A DNA stretch of 64,000 nucleotides, from positions 58,685,840 through 58,749,839 of the forward strand of contig JAVMKO010000002.1 of the NCBI GenBank assembly GCA_032164245.1. The letters run 5' to 3'. Shown one piece after another: positions 44,951 through 57,291 of this stretch; positions within the stretch are counted from its first letter, which is position 1; every line of letters starts with the position of its first letter. The DNA is from Sternotherus odoratus. Taxonomy: Eukaryota > Chordata > Testudines > Kinosternidae. Made by a program: the position numbers and the translations under genes. The notes beneath the pieces are model-generated. The model was not told the origin of the DNA. It did no database searches and saw only the letters and a program-made list of their open reading frames with translations.

Positions 44951-46215
44951 TGGTGATCAACTAGTTATAGGATGGGTAGGGGAGATCTCATTCAGAAGCA
45001 GGGATCTGTTATTAACAGACACATCAAGGCACTCTTAAATAATAGGTAGAAAGAAGACCAGACTTACACTAGTGCCCAAATTCCCTATGACTTGTCTGAG
45101 GGTCTTTCTGCTCTATCAATGTTAAGGATGACCATGTCAGTGCCTGGAGAAGATGGATGTTGCTGCTTCCCTGGAGCTGGTGCTGCTGCCTTAAAAGCTA
45201 TTGCCTTTGTAGCAATGGTTGCTGCAGGCCTTAGTTGCTGGCACATAGCTGCTCTGAAGGTCATTGCTAAGGCAACCTCAGAGTTCTGCTGCTGCTGTCA
45301 GGAAACTCCCACCTTTACTGCTGCTTTCCTTCTTCGTTCCCTTTTGGGTAGCTGTTCTCTTCCTCCGATGTCTTGCCGCTTCTGCTCTTCCAGACACCCC
45401 AAATCCACCACTACACTCAGCCTGCTAGCTGAGTGACCTAAAAAACTGATTGCTTAACATAACATAATTTATTAGCCTGGCTCAGCCAATCAGCTTCCAG
45501 ATATTAGCATATTTCTAGAACCTTCCTATTACATCATACCTATTTTTAGATACAGAGAATTCTCCCCCTGACATCATCTTGGGTAAAGTTCCTCCATCTA
45601 ACCTATTTTTAGATAGCAGAGATCCTCTATCTGAGTTTCTGGAACCTTCCAAAACGTGGTCAGGGGGAGCATGGGTTCCCTTTCATGGTGAACTGGCTTC
45701 TCAGATGAGGTTTGGGTGGGATTTAGTTTTTAAGTGGGAAAATTCCTTTTAACTGCTGACAGTTCACCTAGCTCATGTATGGCTGAGGTAACAGGCTGGT
45801 GTTTCCAACCAATTACTTCATGGTTACAGGATTTTATTATGCACCAGAGGAACCATTTTCTTTCAATAATGCATAAATCTATTTGACTGTCATAACAAAA
45901 ATCACTGCAGAAGGCCTGGGCACAAGTGCCATCTTTGTATTCTCCCAGGTCAGGGACTGCCTCTTTAGTACTTTTTGATAGAAGCCTCCCCAAATGGGGT
46001 GGGAAATGGTGTAAAAGGAGGTAGAGTCGTGATCATGCCCTCCCCACCTATACCAGTCTGCAGGGCTGGCCAGGTGTAGAGAAGATTGCCCGCCACCCCT
46101 TCTTAAGGGATGATACTATGAGTCATTTCCCCTGCAGATCTGGGAGCTGTGACATGCAGCCCCTTCAGCGCTTAGCATAGGTCAGGGCAGCTTTGCAGAA
46201 CCCTTATGCAGGACA
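44951..46215. other. No gene recognised
   Basis: The 114-aa plus frame at 45092-45436 is Ala/Cys/Ser-rich with no family signal, probably a chance frame. A short direct repeat (CCTATTTTTAGATA) occurs at about 45539 and 45602. Confidence 0.4.
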
Positions 46216-46219
46216 GTTA

Positions 46220-46515
46220 GCAACTGCCAAACCTGAGCACTTAATTTGTCTGTGTTGTTGTCATCCCATCTTTGAAATGAGAATAATAATTTCCTTACCT
46301 CTGAGGAATACCAAGAGAGAAAGTCACTTAAGAGTTGAAAAGGCATTGAAATCTCGGCTGCAACATCCTTTAAAAGTACAACAGAGATACATGCTATTGT
46401 AACACTTCTTCATAGTAATATTGTATTATGGTAGAACCTAAACACTCCATCCAAGTCTGGGGACCCATTGTGCTAGGTACTGTACAGATGCCTAGTGAGC
46501 TTGCAGTCTAAATGG
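46220..46515. repeat. SINE-like fragments (MIR-like, then an inverted amniote repeat)
   Basis: ATCTTTGAAATGAGAATAAT and TTTCCTTACCTCTGAGGAAT (46269-46310) match the middle of a MIR-like SINE. CCCATTGTGCTAGGTACTGT with ACAGATGCCTAGTGAG (46466-46500) is the inverse of a dispersed repeat also seen at 60825. Confidence 0.45.
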
Positions 46516-46605
46516 GCAAGATAGACAAAGGAAGAGGAAACTGGAGGCACTGAAGTGAAATCTCTTGCGTCACTGTTTTTCAGTCCCAGGAATAGAATAC
46601 AGGCC

Positions 46606-47632
46606 TGTGACGGGGCGAACCAGCCCCGCACAGGCCAGGGCAGCCCCTGGCTGGAAGCTCTAGGAGCGGAAGTCCCGCCCCCGCTGCACTGGGCATGCTC
46701 CAAGTGCTCTGGCCATATAAAGGGAGTGAGCCCGGCTCAGTCTAGGCTGGCAGCCGTAGGAGGAGGATGTGCCTGGAGAGCTCCTGTGGAGGACCAGCCC
46801 CAGCTGCATACGGAGCCGGAGCCGTGGCAGGACCCGGCCTGAGAGCCTACTGCCGACCACAGCCAGCCGGGAGCCCTAGACCAGTGGTCCCCAACCTTTT
46901 CATCGCCGCGGACCGGACAATGCTTGCGGCCCGGGGGCGATTTAATTTTTCACTCGGTGCGGCGGACCGTTGCATGTCCGCCAAAAACCCACAGAATTAA
47001 ATTGCTCAGGTCACTTTCTTTAATTCGCCGCGCCGGACTGGTGTATGTCCGCCCGAAAAGCCGCAGTAAGCCGGACCGGACAGCACCGGAAGGGAATGCG
47101 GGAAGCCGCCGGATGCGGATGCGAAGGTGGCCCGGAGGGAAACGCGGCCGCGGCCCGAAGGGGAAGGCGGCCCGGAGGGGAACGCGGACGCGGCCCGAAG
47201 GGGAAGGCGGCCCGGAGGGGAACGCGGACGCGGCCCGGTACCGAATGCTCCACGGACCGGTACCGGTCCGCGGACCGGGGGTTGGGGACCACTGCCCTAG
47301 ACCACGACCAGACTGAGGGGGCGATGGACCCAGCTATATACGGGGGATCAGCAACCAGCCGGGGGACCCCATCTCTGGAACAGGTAGGAACTGACCCCAG
47401 GATAGTGAGGGAGTGGTACTGCCCACCCGAAGACACTCAACGTGTTGCGGTGGGACCTCCCCGCTGAGTGGGTGGCCAGGCGCAGGGCCGCTAGGCCCCA
47501 CTGCCCCCAGCGAAGGGGGGCTGCTATGGACGCCAGCCGCTGGGCCCCACTGCCCCCAGCGAAGGGGGGGCTGCTAGCGACGTCAGCCGCTGGGCCCCAC
47601 TGCCCCCGCCCGGGGGCGCGAACCCTGTTACA
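46606..47632 (+). mobile_element. Solo LTR with 5-bp TSD AGGCC, interrupted by a hAT MITE
   Basis: TG...CA ends (TGTGACGGGGCGAACC ... CCTGTTACA), flanked by AGGCC at 46601-46605 and 47633-47637. TATA-like CCATATAAAGGG at about 46714. Without the nested MITE it is about 606 bp. The 3' part carries 2-3 tandem units of about 60 bp (GGGCCCCACTGCCCCCAGCG, 47490-47610). Same family as 22888-23662, here younger because the TSD is intact. The 5-bp TSD fits several ERV and Gypsy groups. Protein frames over it are repeat readings. Confidence 0.82.
46882..47294. mobile_element. hAT-type MITE with perfect 8-bp TSD, nested in LTR
   Basis: TIRs CAGTGGTCCCCAACC and GGTTGGGGACCACTG, TSD CCCTAGAC on both sides (46874-46881 and 47295-47302). 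Same family as 9478-9851. The interior carries a 40-bp unit (CGAAGGGGAAGGCGGCCCGG ...) repeated twice in tandem at about 47156-47236. It inserted after the LTR. Confidence 0.9.
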
Positions 47633-47637
47633 AGGCC

Positions 47638-47990
47638 CCAGAAGTCCCAGTCCAGTGTTGGATCATACTTCCTCTCCTTTGTGCTAGTCTTTGATTGGAC
47701 ATGGTTTGTAATTTGCAAATAATATGTTCATACTACAGTTTCCACTGTTGTCTGCTTAAAATATCTTGAACCCCTGATATGCGCAGAACCAGGAAGGTAT
47801 GGAAGTTGTGAAAAGACTTTGCCAATGTCTATAGAATTTATGTATTGTAACTACAAGGAAATAGAGTTGCTGTTGCTGAACTACTTTGCAGATGAGAGAC
47901 TTTGAAACCTCTATTCATATTACCAGTTTGCCACCTTTTAACTGTATCTTTAACATTTTTCTCTGTACTGGACATATTGTCAACATGAAT
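47638..47990. other. No recognisable feature
   Basis: Unique-looking AT-rich sequence. Confidence 0.45.
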
Positions 47991-47994
47991 CACA

Positions 47995-48365
47995 GAAATT
48001 AGAGCTAGCACTGATCCATTAGATAATCTCTATGCCACCTTCCATGACTCTAGACTTGTTCCCCATGGTACATTTCTAATTGCTTTGTCCAGACTACTTT
48101 AAATAGATCAGATGATGAAGCTTTCTTTACTCCTCTTGGTGATCAGTTCCAAAGACTTTTAAAGCTTTTGCTATTAAGTAATTTGTCCTGATATTCAGCC
48201 TAAATTGCCTTTTGTTTAATTTTATCCCATCACTCCTAGTTTTACTCCCTTTTTACCAACATAACCAATTATCTTCCTCCTCTGTATTTATAGCCTTCAT
48301 ATACTTGCACACAATCAGAGTACTCTCTGTCAGCAATTTGCCAAGCTATGCTTACTGGGCCAAAT
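47995..48365 (-). mobile_element. Old CR1-like LINE 3' fragment, antisense
   Basis: GATCAGTTCCAAAGACTTTT, GTCCTGATATTCAGCCTAAA, TTGCCTTTTGTTTAATTTTA and CCATCACTCCTAGTTTTACT follow, in reverse, the CR1/L2-like 3' region (CTTCCTAACTGTCAAGG, GCAAAGGG-type text). High divergence. Confidence 0.5.
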
Positions 48366-49362
48366 TTATCTCTGCTGTAACACAATTCAGTTCATTTCCC
48401 TTTATGTAATCCAGTGTAATGGAGTCAATCCAGAAATGAATTTGCTCAAACTCAAATGAACTACTTTGGAATGAGATATTACACTGCATAACTAGAATCA
48501 ATCTGTAATTATTAGAATGCTATAGTTACCAATGAGGGAAAGAAACTGTTGGTAAAAAAGAATACAATTAGGAGTGATGGGATGAAACTAAGCAAAGGTA
48601 ATTCATCCTGAATACTGTAATAAACTATTTCATGGTAAGGTCTATGAGCCTTTGGAATAGCTCACAAAAATAAGTACTGAAAGCATCACCATTTCAATCA
48701 TTTAAGTAGGGTGGACAAGTTATTAGAAAATGTACTGTAGGGAACAATTCTACAGTGGTGCGTGGGATGGTGCCATTTTGGGTCACATTGACAAAATCCA
48801 TCTTTTTGAACAGTCTTGTTGAGCAGTTCATACATGTAGGTTTATTTATTTGGTACAAAGCTTGAAGACTTTGTGGTCTGAAATATAGGTGAGAGACGCA
48901 TGCAGTCACAATAAGTAATTAAAAAAACCTAGTGTTGTGTGTGCAAAATAACTGAATCTTTATCGCTCACATTTCAGGAAGGATAATAAACGTGAGGGGG
49001 GAGAGAGAATCTTCAGAAGGACCCTTGAGAATGTTAGGACCTGACCTAATATATGCATGATGAGGTTTTGTTTTAAAACAAGCTTATACACAGAGGGGGG
49101 AAGCAGATGTTCAACTTATTAGAATGTGATTAAGAAAATAACAATAACATAGGGAAGCACCAAGAGAAAAGGTGGGGAAGGAAACTGGGGCATGATCTCA
49201 TTATGACACTTTCACAAAGCACAATAGGAGGAGTGAACAATACCCTGTGCTGTATTAACAGGTATATTTGAACATGGAAGAAGAGAATGCATTATGACCT
49301 CCTTTTAATAACCACCTTTGATATGCTTGGCCTCAGACTGATTTTTGACTGTTACAATAGCT
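48366..49362. other. No gene recognised
   Basis: TAATCCAGTGTAATGGAGTC at 48409 may belong to a short dispersed repeat. Otherwise nothing recognised. Confidence 0.4.
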
Positions 49363-49365
49363 CCT

Positions 49366-49642
49366 AGCGTGCGTCTACACTGCAGCTGGGAGTGAGCACA
49401 CCAACATGGGAAGACAGATCTGCACTAGCAGGGCTCAGGTTAGCATGCTAAATATAGCAACATGAACATTCGTTCAGGCGGGAGCTTGGGCTTTGAACCG
49501 AGGGGGCTAGGCAAATTTGAGAGTCCAAACTTTTTTGCTCCAGTCAGCACATCCACGTTGTTCATTTTAGCTTGAGCCCTGCTAGTGTGAGTCTGTCTGC
49601 CCATGTTGGGAGACTTGCTCCCAGCCCAGTGTAGACACACAC
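49366..49642. mobile_element. MITE with GTCTACACTG ends
   Basis: Left end AGCGTGCGTCTACACTGCAG and right end CCCAGTGTAGACACACAC are inverted, and the similarity runs on (CTGGGAGTGAGC against GCTTGCTCCCAGC reversed). The interior shows further inverted text (TGCACTAGCAGGGCTCA and TTGAGCCCTGCTAGTGTG). Superfamily not assigned. Confidence 0.65.
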
Positions 49643-49837
49643 AGAGAGATCCTGATCAAGGTCCCATGGTGCTAAGTGCAGTGCAAACACATCTAGGGCA
49701 ATCCTTCCTGCTCTGTAGAGCTCAAAGTTTACAATAACAGTGTCATGCCACAGTGGCAAACAGCAGGCGAAAGGGCAAGGAGGAAGGATGGGAGGATGAA
49801 GTAACAGCAAAACAAACATTTATGCGTAATAGGCAGC

Positions 49838-49961
49838 TAGGGTGACCAGATGTCCCGATTTTATAGGGACAGTCCTGATACTCAAGGCTTTGTCTTATAT
49901 AGGCACCTCTTACCCCCCACATCCTGTCCCGATTTTTCACACTTGCTATCTGGTCACCCTA
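49838..49961. mobile_element. Short hAT-type MITE (TAGGGTGACC family), copy 2
   Basis: TIRs TAGGGTGACCAGATGTCCCG and GCTATCTGGTCACCCTA. Identical 8-bp TSDs TAGGCAGC (49830-49837 and 49962-49969). 124 bp, close to copy 1 at 32873. Confidence 0.92.
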
Positions 49962-49969
49962 TAGGCAGC

Positions 49970-52900
49970 AATCCCAGGTCACCACCAGCCTGCCTCACTC
50001 TAGGTTATAAAGACAATACTCTGTCCATGGCCACGTACTGCACTGTGGGAAAATGTGACATAAAATAGGAAGGTAAGTTGTTGTCACAGCTCAATAGTCA
50101 CTTCCAATTGTCTTCAATAAAATTACCTCAGTGTTTGCACTATTCCCTTGAAAGCAACAAACGCTGAAGTAACCTTGTCTTATTACCTAGGGCAAAGTTG
50201 ACATGGTTATTAAGAACCTACGGTACACAAGCTAAGATACTCGAAGCCTGCACTTTGCACAAAGGGCTTTCTCACCAGCTCTATCCCATGTTCTCCTCAG
50301 CATAGAGGATAAACCAGGGGAACAAGGGTTCAGCATGGAATGAGGTTTCTACACCCATTTTTTCACTTTTCCAAGAGTTTTTTAAATTTAAACTGTGTTC
50401 TTTTTTGTTTGGATGCCAAACTCCACATGATGCTTCAGCAGGCAGGAAAGGGAAATTTGAAACACCTGTTGAGAAGGACTGGGTTGTGAGTTGTTGCTTA
50501 GCAACTATCAACAATAAAGTGCTTGGTGAATATGTTCAGAACTTAGGGGGCGATGGGGCTGCCTAGAAGTGTTCTTTACATTAGAAAGTGAGAACAAAAA
50601 TGCTTTTTGAAAATTATCATTTTTGTTATACACAGAGTAATGTTTTATTCATGTAAATGTGAACATTCCTGGAAATATTGTGTGTGTACCTCTGAAGGAT
50701 AGTACAGATCCTTTAGGATCCATGGTCTTAAATCCCTTTGCCTCAGTTTCTCTAGTAAAGTGAAGCAGTATTCACGTGGAAGTCAGGAGCTTGGACATGG
50801 AGAAAGCCTTTAAATAGTTCAGTGAGAAGAATGCTGGACCCTATCAACAGAGTCATGGGTGGCTAGTGCAGTGAAAAGTTGCTCCCCTTGGGTAAGATCA
50901 ACTGTCCATTCCTTGAGGCAGCCTTCAGTATTGGTATATTTTGTTTCACTACTTTTTGGGTTGAGACTTTGATTCTTTAAACAGCTCAGAGCTGAGAATC
51001 TTGTTTTGAAGCTTGTTATACTGCTTGTCTAAATATAAATCAGCAGATTTCTTTCATAGGAAAAAAGATTTTGGAGTCTTGAACTGTGCCTGCTTGTTTT
51101 GTGAGAATATAGGAAAACAAACAATACAGAGAGAAACAAAAAGGATACAAGTTTAGAAGGTGAAGCATATGAAAGATGACTGAAAAGTTTAAATGTATAG
51201 GGTGGAAGTCTGCTCAGTTAGATGAGAGTAAAACAGAGGAATGATATTTTAAAGCTTCACAATAACCCCCCAAACCCTAAAACTGTTTGATGTGCATTAC
51301 AAGAAAACAATTAACAATAAGAGGAATCTGTTAGTGGAAGAGACTTCCAAATGAAGGTATCATCAATACAGATATTTGGGAAAAGATCAGAAAAGGCATT
51401 AATGAGTGGTGTTGCATCAACATAGGGGTGTCAGATTAGACTATTTGAGTCTGGGATGAGGGATTATGCTCCTACTGCCTGTCTCTATCTTTGATCAAAA
51501 GAGAAATGATGTCAGAAATATCAAATGAGGGATTTACTTCTGTGGCATAAAAAAACTTTGTCTATAAAATCCACCTTCAGATCCAAGATTTCTAATAATC
51601 TACAATAGCAGTGATAACAGATTTATGAGGGACAGAGATATTTTTCATTATCAATGTGAGACAGCCAGAGGCATCCAAAATACTAAAGGATAATTTAGAT
51701 CTCTGGTGGCTCTAAATGTAGTTTGCATAACTGAGCTGAGGACTTGACGTTGCCAAACAGATTGCTAGATGCCTTTATAATTACGAAGCCTAGAGGACCG
51801 AACAATGAATAACACGGCCATATGGTTTTAGCCCAGTTTTGCAAGGCCATTTGTTTATATGCAAATTGCATTGGCATTTGTTGAGCAAAGCTTTATGAAT
51901 CAACTAGAATCTGAATACTATAGGAATGTTATTGATTTTGACTACCATGTTTCACAGGTCATTTGTAAAGCAGGAAAACTACAAAATGAGGAGGATAATC
52001 AGATAGTGAATGATATTTCTTGTGCCTCACATTTGGACTGGCAATGAGGATGGTAAAGAATTCTCCTCTTCAGATGGGTCACTACCAATCATTTTACATG
52101 TAAATTAGTGCAGTCTGTCTCATTTTGAGATATTCTCAACATGTCAGCTACAATATTTAGTGTGTTCTCTTAATTCTATAAGGTTTCCAAAGAATGAGGA
52201 ATTTTCTTCTCCCTTATGAATGACTTGTGCTTTGCATCAGAAAAGAGTTGATAAAATTCTGAAATATACCAACTACATGTATAGGCCCCTAAATATGGGG
52301 AAAAATAGGTAAGATGGAACATTGTCCACACTCAGCTTCAATAGGCAATGTCAGTCAGGAAAGAAGCTTTCCTTCTGTAGCAGTTGATAATTTAACAAAG
52401 GGATGCTATAAATCCTGCTGCCCTAGCAATATCCAGATTCTAGAGAACTGAAAAATCAAGACATTTAGGCCTAAATCATATGGACACAGAGATTCTGTGC
52501 TCCTCCTGTGAGGAGTTATACAGCACCCTGACTCCTGCTCCAGACAGTTGGGGACTATAAAATTACGTGCTGTGGAGTAGCTGCTTTGTAATAGTGTACT
52601 TTGGACTCACAATGGCTCAGTGGAGGGCTCACAGAGAACTTTCTCTAAACAATATTAGGTGGCAGGAGGAGTTGGAGTAGGGGGACTGTAGGGACCATTA
52701 GCGCTCTCCTTACACCTGGAATGCCCTGTGGGGTAGCTCTTTGGTCCAATGAGACCAGTTGCTGTGTTAAAGTTCAATTTCAGAGTTGTTCAGAGTTCAG
52801 CTGGTTCCAGTTCTATTACTACTGCAAGAAGGCCACTCGGATCTCTGACTGTGTTCCCAATCCTAATTCAAGTGGGGAGACAACAGCTATGTGGCCATGT

Positions 52901-55290
52901 TGAAGGAGGCATCACTCCCCAGAAAATTCATTTCTCTATATGTCATGGAGAGGGCTAACAGGCTGTAAAAACTCTGTGGCCATTCCTTGGGGTTGATCCA
53001 ACCTCTAGATTCCATTGCTGCTTCCCTGAGAAGTTGGATGGTGGCTGGGATTCATGGTCATGCAGCCGGAGAGTCAGAATTTCATCCCTCTTTTGAACCT
53101 CAATAAAGGAGGAAGTATTGAGATCCACTAGAGTGAAAAGAAGATGTGGGATGTATTGTGGTAACTGGGCCTACAAATTTACCCTAATTGTGACTGCAGC
53201 TGTAAAAATTATGTGAAAGTTAATAAGATATTAGAATAATCTACAAATCAACAAATGGTGGTGGTGAAAGGTACAAAGGGGAAACAGACTGAATTAGTCC
53301 AAACAAAAAAGGCCAACTGATGTAACTCATGGATTATATTAGAATAAAACTTGGTAAACAAGGAAAGCATGACTGGAAATTTAAGAACCAAAATTGGTGT
53401 ATCAGATATTAGGCCTAGCTGCAAGACAAAATAATGAGGACATAATAGTGGGTTCCACCCATCACTCCCTTTCATCCTTAAAGAGTTGGAGGGGGGAGGA
53501 ATGGCTACAAGAGTGAGCTTCACCATCATGGCAGCCATCCCCAACATCTCCTGAGATCTCCTGCCATCTTCATCCTAATCCTGAGAGAGATCCTCACTCG
53601 ACTGGGCCAGAGAGGGTGACCAGATGACATCACCATATCTATTAGCTGCAGATGAATCCCAAACAGCAGTTGGGTTATGAGACTTCGTCTTTCTCTCACC
53701 TCCCACCCTGTGTCCTTTCTTTCCCCATCCTTATTTCTCTCCTTTTTCCTTCTGTCTGATAAGAGTCTGATTAACTAGCCAAGACTGCATATTTTGCAAT
53801 GTTGCTGTAAGCCTGTGAACAGAAAGAGGCAACTAAAAACAGTACCCTAAGTATCCCAGTGCTGGTACGAATTTGCCAGGTCTTAAAGTGGCTGATCATA
53901 CAATGTGCTGGGCCTGTGTTTCTCCAGAAGTAAGGTTGTGGGTAAGAGTGAACACCAGAGACATAGTACCTTGTGTCTTTGCTGTTTGCCTTGTTTCGTC
54001 AACTTAAGAAATGGGATCAGCAACAAAAACAGCTCCAGCCCATTTCGATTAACTTCTTGTTCCCACAAAAGGACTGTTACAACTACCTTTAATAGTATCT
54101 AAAAGACTGTCAAAGAAAATTCTCTCCAGCTAAAAGGAAAAGGAACAAGGAGTGTTGTTAAAATGAATGACTTATGTAATATGTTACAGTTTAACTGTTA
54201 TTCTTTCTTTTCTATTTCTTTAATAAAAGGTCAAAAAAGGATTTTAATGGTGTGTTTTCCATGGTACAAAGCAGGCTAAGGTCTCTGAGCACCAGCCCCC
54301 AAACCTTGTTGAACACTGTTTAATGTTGGACGGTAACTGGGTTATGGCTTTAGCCATTATGGTTTATTTAAATGAATACAACAGATCCTAAAAGACACAA
54401 TCAAGATTCAATAGATTACAATTCTTCTGAAAAAGAAATATGCAAGAAAAAGATGATATGGCTTAATGAAAGACCGTTCAAAGATTTTGGGTTAAAAACA
54501 AACAAACAAACAAGCCTTCCAAAATCCTGAGCCATAAAGAGAAAAGGAAGGAAGCAACTGAAAAATAATAGTTAGTTAAGAAAAAGATAATCACTGTAAG
54601 TGGGGGAAAAATGAGCAGGTTGTTAATGCTGCCCAAGGGCTTAAAGAAAATAACAAGAGCTCTTATATCAGTGGAAATAAGTCAGAGAGAGACTAAAATG
54701 TAGATATATAAGTAAGATTAATAGAATTAAATCAAGGACTCAAATCTTTCCTTAACAAAAAAAGGTCCGAGCAGTTAGCTTTTTTTATTATATCATCCTC
54801 ACTTTCTATTGATTAAAAAGCAAGTGTGGGAGTACTTGGAAAAACTAAATATATTCATAACTCCAGAAAATATAGACCCTAGGGCACTGATGTAGCACTG
54901 ATATTAATTTTGAAAAGTCATTGACCATAAGGAAAGCCAGATCAAGTTTTAAAATTTTAGGAACATTTAGAGATACTGTGGAAATTTTTCGGCTGTTTTT
55001 CTAATCTCAAAAGAGGAAGCTCTCTCTCCTTCTGAGCTTCTGTACTTTCATTGGAGGAAGAAAAGAAAACATAAGGAAAACCACAAAATGAAATCCAATT
55101 CCTGCTTCTTAGTTACTTATTGAAAATTTTTTGTTTTGTGAACCCTTAACTGACTGTGCTACCATCTTTATCTTCATTCTATTGCATAATTTAATAGTCC
55201 TGATCACACTCTTGAGGTTCAGCTCACAAAAATATACTGTACCAGATGGATTATTTTTGTTCCCCAGCTGATATTACATACACATTCAGG
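49970..55290. other. No gene or clear repeat recognised
   Basis: A long unique-looking stretch. The open frames (for example 50281-50514, 52749-52958, 53248-53547, 53905-54102) show no domain or conserved motif. Small AAC-type run at 54498-54514. This is ordinary intergenic or intronic DNA as far as I can tell. Confidence 0.45.
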
Positions 55291-55870
55291 AAGAGATCAT
55301 CCCCTTCCACGTGAAGAGGCTCAATGCGAAGGAAATGTCCAGAACAAACCCGTTATGCAGATCTTCTAACATCATTCCATGGGGAGCTAAGGGTTTGCCC
55401 TCCCAAGGAAAAGTGGCAGACTCCATGTCGAAAACCTGGCTGATATGGTGGATGGGCACAGATGTCTTGCGTTGGCCCCTGGTGTAGAGAACATAAGCGC
55501 TGGCAAGCCACGATGTGTTCGCTACATGAACCCAGAATTGCTGGCAAGCTTCATATCACAACGGAAAGTACTAATATGTACTATCTTCCCCTCATGTGCT
55601 GACACACAGGAAAAAGCAGTGGCACACAGCCATTCTCCCCAGCACGGGGAAGGGGCGTGCAAGGAAGTCCCTACCACCAATGAGAATGGAAGTAAACAGG
55701 CATATCCATCACTGTCAGATATGTTCTGTTGTGTAATGTATTCAATAAAAGAAGGGGCTCAGACTTTTCAGGGTCTCCTCCTTGCCGTAGTCCTTGTCCG
55801 TCTGGCTTCTTCCCGCACCCTGGTGATGCCAACTTCCCTGACAGTGTAGCTCTTTTGGTGGTATCTGGCA
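55291..55870. other. Overlapping open frames, identity unknown
   Basis: The plus strand has a 134-aa frame (55445-55849). The minus strand has an open stretch of about 85 codons (about 55552-55292) without an early Met, reading ...ASAYVLYTRGQRKTSVPIHH... and ending FTWKGMISS, stop. I recognise no family. Length alone is not significant in 64 kb. It could be decayed retroelement coding sequence or chance. Confidence 0.2.
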
Positions 55871-57285
55871 AAAAACAGTCTGAGAAATACCATGCAGCTT
55901 TGAGCTGTTTTATCTTGTTGAGTAATCTGTGTGGTGAGAGGCAGATAATATACAGGTCACGGGGTCAAGTAACTTTCTTCTGGTCTACTCAGCCTATGGT
56001 AGTTCCCATTTATCTCATCAAGACACTAGATCCCTCAACAGTTCTTCACAAGTGAAATGTAAGGGATGACACTAGATATGACAGAAATGAGTCTGACTAT
56101 TGTAGAAGCTTCTATGTAAAAATCCAAGAATGCTGATGTCACCTTGCTATTGTGAGAGACCATTTAGCTTGTACTGGGATAGTGGAATGTTTACGATATA
56201 TCATAATGCTTGAATTCAATAGGGGATGTAGGAGCAAGACCCCAAATAACAGAGAACATCTAGGTACACATTTGAAAGACAATGGACAAGCTGTTAGCTT
56301 CAGAGAGCCTGGCTCCTGTTATACACCATATTTTGTAAGAGTTGGAGTTACTAGATCAGGGGTTACACACTATTAAAAAGTGTCTTGATTACTGCGAAGA
56401 GGAAGTCAATGGTGAGCAGCTGTCTAGAGAAACAAAAACAGAAGGTGTGTGGAGGAGTTTGAAGGAATTGGGACTTCCCAGGTCCAGAGAGTGGGTCCAA
56501 AGAATTGGGACTTCCCACGTCCAGAAGTGGCAATATCCCTCTCGCTCAGCTCTTGGGTGGAGGCATGGCCAGGCAGCTCTGTGCACTGTGCATAAAGAAA
56601 GAGAAACAAAAGGTGAAAACAGCAATGGCCTAAAGGGAGTGGAGTGCACATTTTCCAACTCAGTGATATTAAATGTGCCAACTTTAATACACTGTCAAAT
56701 TACCGTACGTTGCTTAAATATGGGAGTAAGCATTGATTCAAAAATCAGTTTTCATCTGAGGTTTCACTTTGTTGACAGCGAAACAAATCTAATGTTTGTT
56801 TGTTTGTTTTGTTTCCTTCCTTCCATCCACCTTACTCTCCAGCACTAATTCACTGGCTCTCGAAAAAAGCTTCCTGCTTCAAGTTTGTTTGCAAAAATTG
56901 GACTTTTACATCAAATAGGAGGAATGTGCCATTATTACAACTAACACAATGGAGTATAATTTATCTCAAATTGATTTAATTTTACATCCCTTGAAGTATC
57001 CTTTTATAGTCGGATAATTAAAATCAATTTTCTGGATATCTTTTGAGGGAGTTTAACTTCACTCCATTCAATAAGTCAAGATCAGTCATTTTTCTAAGTA
57101 GCAGCTTTAGTAGTCATTTTCTTATACCGTGGGGTCTTAGTAGAACAGCTCTTTGATAGTTTTTGTAACAAGTTTCTCATTTTCACTCATTCAATTTAAT
57201 TTAGACAATCCATTTGCACTGTCTTTATGAATACTTTATCTAAATGAAGCCCATCAAATTCTTCTGTTCCCAGATCTCTATTTTG
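55871..57285. other. No gene recognised; 37-bp tandem duplication at about 56466-56523
   Basis: GAATTGGGACTTCCCAGGTC is repeated 37 bp later as GAATTGGGACTTCCCACGTC. The 168-aa frame at 56342-56848 has no recognisable domain, and its C-terminal part is a GTTT-repeat reading. No other feature. Confidence 0.4.
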
Positions 57286-57291
57286 AGTGTA

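Noticed and set aside
45092..45436. 114-aa Ala/Cys-rich frame
   Set aside because: Composition reflects GCT/TGC-rich DNA. No signal peptide, no domain, no upstream context.
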